Shown here piece by piece: positions 58,009 through 64,000 of a stretch of 64,000 bases of DNA. A program made the position numbers and the translations under genes. This DNA is from Rotaria macrura (taxonomy: Eukaryota > Rotifera > Eurotatoria > Philodinida > Philodinidae), in assembly GCA_900239685.1 (NCBI GenBank), contig OENT01000619.1, positions 1-64,000 of the forward strand, written 5' to 3'. The number at the start of each line of letters is the position of its first letter. The first letter of the stretch is position 1. The notes beneath the pieces are model-generated. The model was not told the DNA's origin and made no database searches. It was given only the letters and a program-made list of their open reading frames with translations.

Positions 58009-61000
58009 ATCATGATCTTTATGTAGCAAATCAAAAAAGAAAAAGCAAATCAATCCTATTGTTCACAATTGATTGGTAGCAGTGTTCTTAACTTCGTAAC
58101 CGGCAGACTGATCTAGAATGAGTGTACTTTACTGAACCTTTTATTGTTGTTTTGTATAAAAAACCAAATATTCATAATTTACTTTTAATTAATAAATATT
58201 TTACCTCCTTCGTAGTTCAGGACCACCTTGTCCACATATTCGACTTCCTCCTTAACTGTTTCGTTCAACTCAAGATACAGCAATGTGTTTATTTTCGGTA
58301 GCTTAGGATTTACCAAGATCTTGCTGATTTTCTACATAATCAATGCGATGATGAACATTGACGGATTAACGTTTTATACTCCATGCTTCAATTTTCTTAA
58401 AGATACTAGTTATTGTGTATTATAAACATGAGGAAGAGTATACTAACTGTTATATATACAAAGATAAATGTCAGAATGGATATTTTGTAGAACGAAAAAG
58501 AAATCTTAAAAAGATTACATACGTAATAGATTCGTAAGGTAGAAAAGGAAAAGATTTGTCTTTATTACACATCATTCGAAATGAGTTTTTATTGAATGTA
58601 TAATCGATTAACAAACGACTCAACATGTAAATATGAATGTAAAATATTACATATTACTTTATAAAATAATATACTTATTGTATTTCATGACCATGAAGAT
58701 TTACAAATTCAACGATGGCAAATCATTTTCTCTCAAATGCATCCTTTACTTTCTTGTTCTTCCAATTTATTCTGTTATATGAGAGACGATTATGTCAATA
58801 TTGTGCTATTTGATATTTAATCGAAGTTTCTCGAATTATAATACAACTAACATTGTCAAGATTTTATAATATTTAATAGAACAACAAGTAGGAATACTTT
58901 GATTGAAATCATTCATAAAATAAAGTAAAATTGACTCAATCATCATCAAAATCATATAAATTCTCATTATATGAACAATAGGGAACATGCACAGTCTCTA
59001 GAAACAATATTCCAATAGGATTTCATTTAATCGGATAGGTCACTATAAAAACAAATAAACCAATTCGTCCTATTTCTATTAACACGGTCACATGTCTAAA
59101 CAGGGAAATACATGAAAACCATATGATACATTTATCTCGCCAACGGAATGGAAACAATGTGTGATTGAATAAATATTGAAGTGTTATCTAGAGAATCGAA
59201 TATTGTTCGATGGATTTTTTTATTTCTCATGACATAGTTAAGATCTGTTTATATCCGTTCATGAGATCACTGTTTAGAACGAACTAATCATTCTTATCAT
59301 AGAGAAAAATGACAAAGAAAGTCTCGATTATTGTAAAATTTTAAAATTAATAACAATCGTTTATGATTAATCTACAACATGAAATCTCTCATCTACTGCT
59401 TTCAACTGTGATTATTCATCAATACTGTCCTAGATCTCAAAATCAACACTATATATAAATAATACTGATTTTCCTCAAGTCTTTCATCGACAAGAAGTTT
59501 TTCAATAACAAATATAAAACGAAATAAAATTGCCGTTAAATAACTTTATCATAGGAAGTCCTATTCTATGATATTCACTATGAGAAAACCAAATTGTATA
59601 ACTAAAACCTTTCAATATGTTCACGCAACTAAGGTGATACATTATTGAAGTATCGTCCAATAATATCAATTTTCTCTATGATTTTTAGAACACCTTCAAT
59701 AAATATCAGTCATCGATATCACGTCAACGTGTAAATTTCATGTATGTTGATCTAATGTTACATTCATATCGTTAGTTTCAATGCCATCAGTTTGAGTTGT
59801 AAAGTCAAACTTTCGATGCAAAGCGCAGTTCTTAACGCATCTAAATAGGTAATGCATCAGCTTCGATGAATATAAAGTGTTTTATCTATGAAAAAAAATA
59901 ATACGATACACCAATGAAAATTCGAAGAAGTCTTCCAACGATCCTAACACAGAGGCATAAAGCAAAAGTTTCACCTGACGATATCATTATCTTAGATCTT
60001 TTAAAAATAAAGCAGAGGCAAAAAAATGTCTTTGTACTCTCGCATTGTCGATGTCAAATCATTTTGGACATCACTATAAAAATTATTAACAGCAATTATG
60101 ACCGAGATAAGTAAGGATGAAGTTCAACTAATGTCATAGGAACTTGTCATTCCTTCAGTAGAATAATTCTCATCAATATAAGTATGTAAACATCACAAAA
60201 ATGATATTCTCATTTCATGAGACATAAAACAACAATAACAATTTTACATCGATCTATAATAAGATACACACATTGTACACTATTCAAAGGAAAATCATCT
60301 ACTTCATAAGCTGTAAAATCTACATGTTCTATGATAAATTATGATGCTCATCATACTTAGTAATCAACTTTTTCGAAGTAAATCGTCGTTTTTCACTTCT
60401 GTGAATCTAATCCAACAAGTAGAAACTATCTTACTACATATTAATAATTTAATATTAACATAGGAAAATTTCAGAAGTCATTATTTAATGTAGTCATTAA
60501 AATCATATACAATGGAAATGAGAAATTTATTGTTTACAAACAATAAAACACTTCAAATAAATATTTTTCTTACGAGAGAATAATTTGTAACAATAGTTTA
60601 TTTATAGTTTTCTTTTCATGTCTTTCATTCAATTGATTCTTTCGTGATCTACACAAGATGCGTAACTAAATAGATGGTTCTCATAACCGATCGAATCTAC
60701 GAATGATTTATTTATTTTCTGCATGTTTGCAACGGTATTCCATGAAGAAAATAAATATCGATTAATATCAAACTGATAACTAAAAGAAATAGAGATTTGA
60801 ACAAAGCATAGTTCTTGATGTTCACATTCTCACTATCGAAAGTTTCATAGAATACTTGTTTTTTACGACATTTGGTACTGTTCTAGAAAACTTTATTGTC
60901 TTAAATTGAGTATGAAAACAAGATTTTGTAAGTTAGAAGACAACCACTTAATGCAATAGATTTAATGGAATGTTTTTGAAACGATACATTTAACAGAATG

Positions 61001-61798
61001 AATCGACCTTGTCTAATGCATCGTCGATTGATTTTGCCATTGGCACAGATACAACGTCTAAGTACTGATATTTACTAATATGATTACATAATAGTGTTTC
61101 AATGTACTTATCCGACTCATTCAAACTGATAAGCTACTGAAGATCTACATTTACATAAATATCGAAGTGATTGATAAAATATCTGTCGATTTTCTTGGTT
61201 GTTGGTGATATCTACCAGTGATGTTAAATGAATTTTTCATGTTCTCTGATGGCATAGAACTTGATTGAATACTTTTTCGCATTTAATAAATGACAGGATA
61301 TCAATGATCAGATGGTGGGTTTGTTCTTTGTCCATGAAAATCTTGCGAAAATAAATTAAATTATGAAAAATACATCTATTTCATTCGTCTTATATCACAT
61401 CCACACGAACACGTACTGTTCCAACACCATGGATTGATGAAAATTTCATTGTTAACTAATCTTCGCAATAGTACAATAGAAAGTTGTAGCATTGCTATTT
61501 TACGAATTATACTTAAAATGATGCAACTTTGCATGTAACACAAGCATGTCAGAGGTGACTATAAAAGTTCTGTTTTTGTGATACCTTTGAGTGTTTTTGT
61601 ATTGTTAGAGAAAGTTTAATAAAAGAATATCAGAGAATATCCCATAGTATAACTATTAGTGATTGAAACGATGATATAGAAAATTGTTTTCTAGATATTT
61701 TTCACACTCATATACTCTACAAGTAAGTCAGTTTATAAAAGAAAACGCTTTACAAAACTATCACAAAAATAAACACACACCAATGAAAATATTGTATT
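58009..61798. other. Gene-free stretch
   Basis: About 3.8 kb of AT-rich DNA between the convergent SLC6 gene and the right-edge gene. Only short random frames (58228-58425, 59914-60114). No RNA gene, repeat array or mobile element was recognised. Confidence 0.5.
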
Positions 61799-64000
61799 TT
61801 ATTCAGGTATCAATACTAATCGTAATTCCAATAGGTCCAGTAATCGTTGAAACTTATCCATAGTCATTTTAGTTTGATTATCAGCATTGGTTATGAAATC
61901 TTCAATAGATCGTCGATAATATTTGCTTAAAGATTGCATCCGATCTTTTTTCCACGGTAAAAGTTTTCGTAGTTGTTCTCTCACATCATTCGGATTGTGA
62001 ACATGAGAACTGGTTCGTATTTGAAAGTTATTCAGTGAACGTAATAGGAAAGATTTAACTGGATTATTATGTGGTGACCACAAAATAGCACTGGCAAGTA
62101 GAATACCAAGAATAACGACAAGAAACTGTTTATTTAGAAGACAAGACCCGAAACTTTGAGTTTCATTGACCTATGAACAAAATAAAAATCAAATGAGTAT
62201 AGCCATGAAAGATATTTTTTGCCTCTTTATGATCATTCGATACGATGGTTTCTTGAATATCATCCGAGTTCTTGAAATACAAAAACAAAATAATGGCAAC
62301 TCAAAAAATGAAGCATAGTTTTCTTTTTCTACACATTACATTCATTTGATCTAAAAACATGTGAAAATGAATGCTAACTGAACGTCTTCGCGATTTCAGT
62401 TCACTAATTTCTTTATCCGAGCTTCATTCTAGAATATATTCATTCTCTATTGATGTAGTTAAAGTGGTAGAAAATAAAAATCACAAGTCTGATCACGATA
62501 AACTACAATTATTATATGACATATTGATGTTTTTCATAATCTTAATGGCATCCTCGTCTGTTTTCCATGTTTCATAAGAATATTATTACAAAGTATTGAC
62601 AAGTCTATGCCATAGAAATTTTACAAGTATTACTCATGTTTTGTTTTTCTTACAAATAACCGTCAATCTTATCTCATAACTGCGTCATTCTTTCAATTAG
62701 CTGAAGTTTCAATGACTTTTTTTTTTCAGTTCTTTTGGACAAATATTGTTTACGTTGCGTTTGAGAACGAAACTATTGGTTGGAAACCATATCATAACAT
62801 AGGTGTTTCTTACGTAGAATAAATATTTGAAGAGCTATGAAAATCTCATCACCTTATAATTTTAACAAAGAATAGTAAACAATAAATTTGTCACGCAGAG
62901 AAAGTAAGACCGATCAGTAAAAACATCTAGGAAGATGATCAGTAAAACTAAAATTTCTTTTTATTAAAAATGCGGAACAAACTGCCAATTTCACAGTTCC
63001 ATTACGTAAATTTAATTTCTTTTTCTGATCTTGTAGGATATTTTTGAGATCTCAAAATATAAAAATTCGATAGATGTTATTCTAGTGTGTATGTATGAAT
63101 CAACCAAAAAAGCATAGAAAGGAATAGTCGATGTAAACATATTGTTGTTAATACATTTCTCAAGCCATAGAACATACAATGAAGATTTACACAAGTATAA
63201 ATCTCCACCTTGTATTATTTTCAATTGTTTCTCATTGACTAAATCAATTTCTGTTGGTAGACTGCAAAACAAGTTTTAGTTATTCAATATTCTCTAGAGA
63301 ATAATAACTCGTAAAGAAAACATATAATTTTTTTCTTTTCTTTCTGTCGACAAAACTATTTGTAGCTGCATAGCCTCTGGTTTTTCTTCCACATAGTTTA
63401 TTTTAGTCGAATCGCTGATGTATCAAGATCTCAAATGTCGAAGAAAAACAAAACATCATTTTGAAATCAAATTTACTCATCTCTTTCGAAATTTATTTAG
63501 GGATAAAGGACTATTGAGTTGCAGAAATTCGATACTTTTCTTGATGTCCATTTATAGTCTTGTTTTCAATTCGAAAATTATAGTAGTAACTTACATTACA
63601 ATTTCTACTGTCGTCGAACAAAGCATCTGCTTTTAATTCTAATAAATCCTGATTAATCGAATTGATTGGTAACAAATATGAGTTGAAGAGATGATTTTCT
63701 TCAGATATTGTTTCATAAACAAGATCAGAGGGTGATAGTAGACGTAAGACATCATTATCATAAGTAACTTGTTTATCAGGCGTATGTAAAACTGAATAAG
63801 ATCTTACAAGGGCATCGGTTACTTTTTTCGACGAAAATCGAGGAGCATTATTTATATTGACTATCGATTGTGAAATATATCTCGGGGCATTGAATTTTTT
63901 CGTCGATGGAATACACAAATCCAACGCATTTGTCGACGTATTTATTACGCCAGTGAATGAATTTATTGAGGATGAAGGTTGACTATTTTTTTCTATAAAA
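61799..64000 (-). CDS. 3' part of an unidentified membrane-anchored gene running off the right edge
   Basis: Likely exons: 63992 to about 63605 (acceptor TTTTATAG at the edge), about 63260 to 63135 (IDLVNEKQLKIIQGGDLYLC), 62270-62223 (NSDDIQETIVSNDHKE) and 62170-61799, the last with a stop. The terminal exon encodes one hydrophobic segment (FLVVILGILLASAILW), followed by a basic, helical tail of about 90 residues ending ELRLVLIPE, the layout of a single-pass membrane protein. The intron after 62223 would use GC (GAG|GCAAAA), and the join between the first two exons is a guess. I recognise no family. The 5' part is outside the window. Confidence 0.45.

Noticed and set aside
1-64000. CRISPR array, bacterial operons, rRNA or tRNA genes
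   Set aside because: No regularly spaced repeats, no Shine-Dalgarno-led gene runs and no recognisable rRNA or tRNA segments; intron-split animal genes show that the DNA is eukaryotic.

Overview
The window looks like nuclear DNA of a metazoan, most likely a bdelloid rotifer (Rotaria/Adineta type). It is AT-rich. Genes are split by mostly short (50-80 nt) GT-AG introns and carry animal gene families. It also carries families that are typical of, or expanded in, bdelloids: an arginine ADP-ribosyltransferase fused to kinesin-light-chain-type TPRs, a large stonustoxin-like/AIG1-type G-domain protein, a DUF3605-like gene and an ATP-grasp ligase of microbial type. The species assignment is inference from gene content; no rRNA or mitochondrial marker is present. 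I joined exons by eye, checking splice consensus and reading phase at every junction.

Left part (1-24.6 kb), gene-poor and accessory in character: a 321-bp non-autonomous DNA transposon with a perfect 9-bp target-site duplication (1703-2041); the G-domain gene (2590-5576, minus) with a reading-frame break at the single N; a decayed sulfotransferase-like gene (7905-8350, minus); a DUF3605-like gene (10293-10874, minus); a ~45-bp-arm inverted repeat (14249-14790); a three-exon ATP-grasp gene (15117-19014, minus); and a TA-flanked, AACGCGTT-rich element (19888-20843).

Middle part (24.6-50.6 kb), gene-dense: a four-exon protein with three OTU-like segments (24602-28277, minus); a GPI-anchored Ly6/three-finger protein (29334-29997, minus); the mitochondrial citrate carrier SLC25A1 (31284-32547, plus); the ADP-ribosyltransferase/TPR protein (35108-38053, minus); a tiny four-exon secreted peptide precursor (38553-39026, minus); a CGRRF1-like RING E3 ligase (39995-41103, minus); mitochondrial SSB (41314-41832, minus); a TMEM72-like membrane protein (42003-42989, minus); and a long RS-rich and Gln-rich nuclear protein (43495-48230, possibly to 50557, minus).

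Right part (51.7-64 kb): a 92-aa Cys-rich protein in three small exons (51709-52101, plus); a 13-exon monoamine-type SLC6 transporter (52846-58008, plus) with one GC-AG intron; a gene-free stretch of about 3.8 kb; and the 3' part of a membrane-anchored gene that runs off the right edge (61799-64000, minus).

The genes do not form one pathway. SLC25A1 and mtSSB act in mitochondria, SLC6 and the secreted peptide suggest neural signalling, and CGRRF1 and the OTU-like protein belong to ubiquitin biology. Several genes (TMEM72, CGRRF1, the citrate carrier, the secreted peptide, the Cys-rich protein) exist only as short exons and are invisible as long ORFs.
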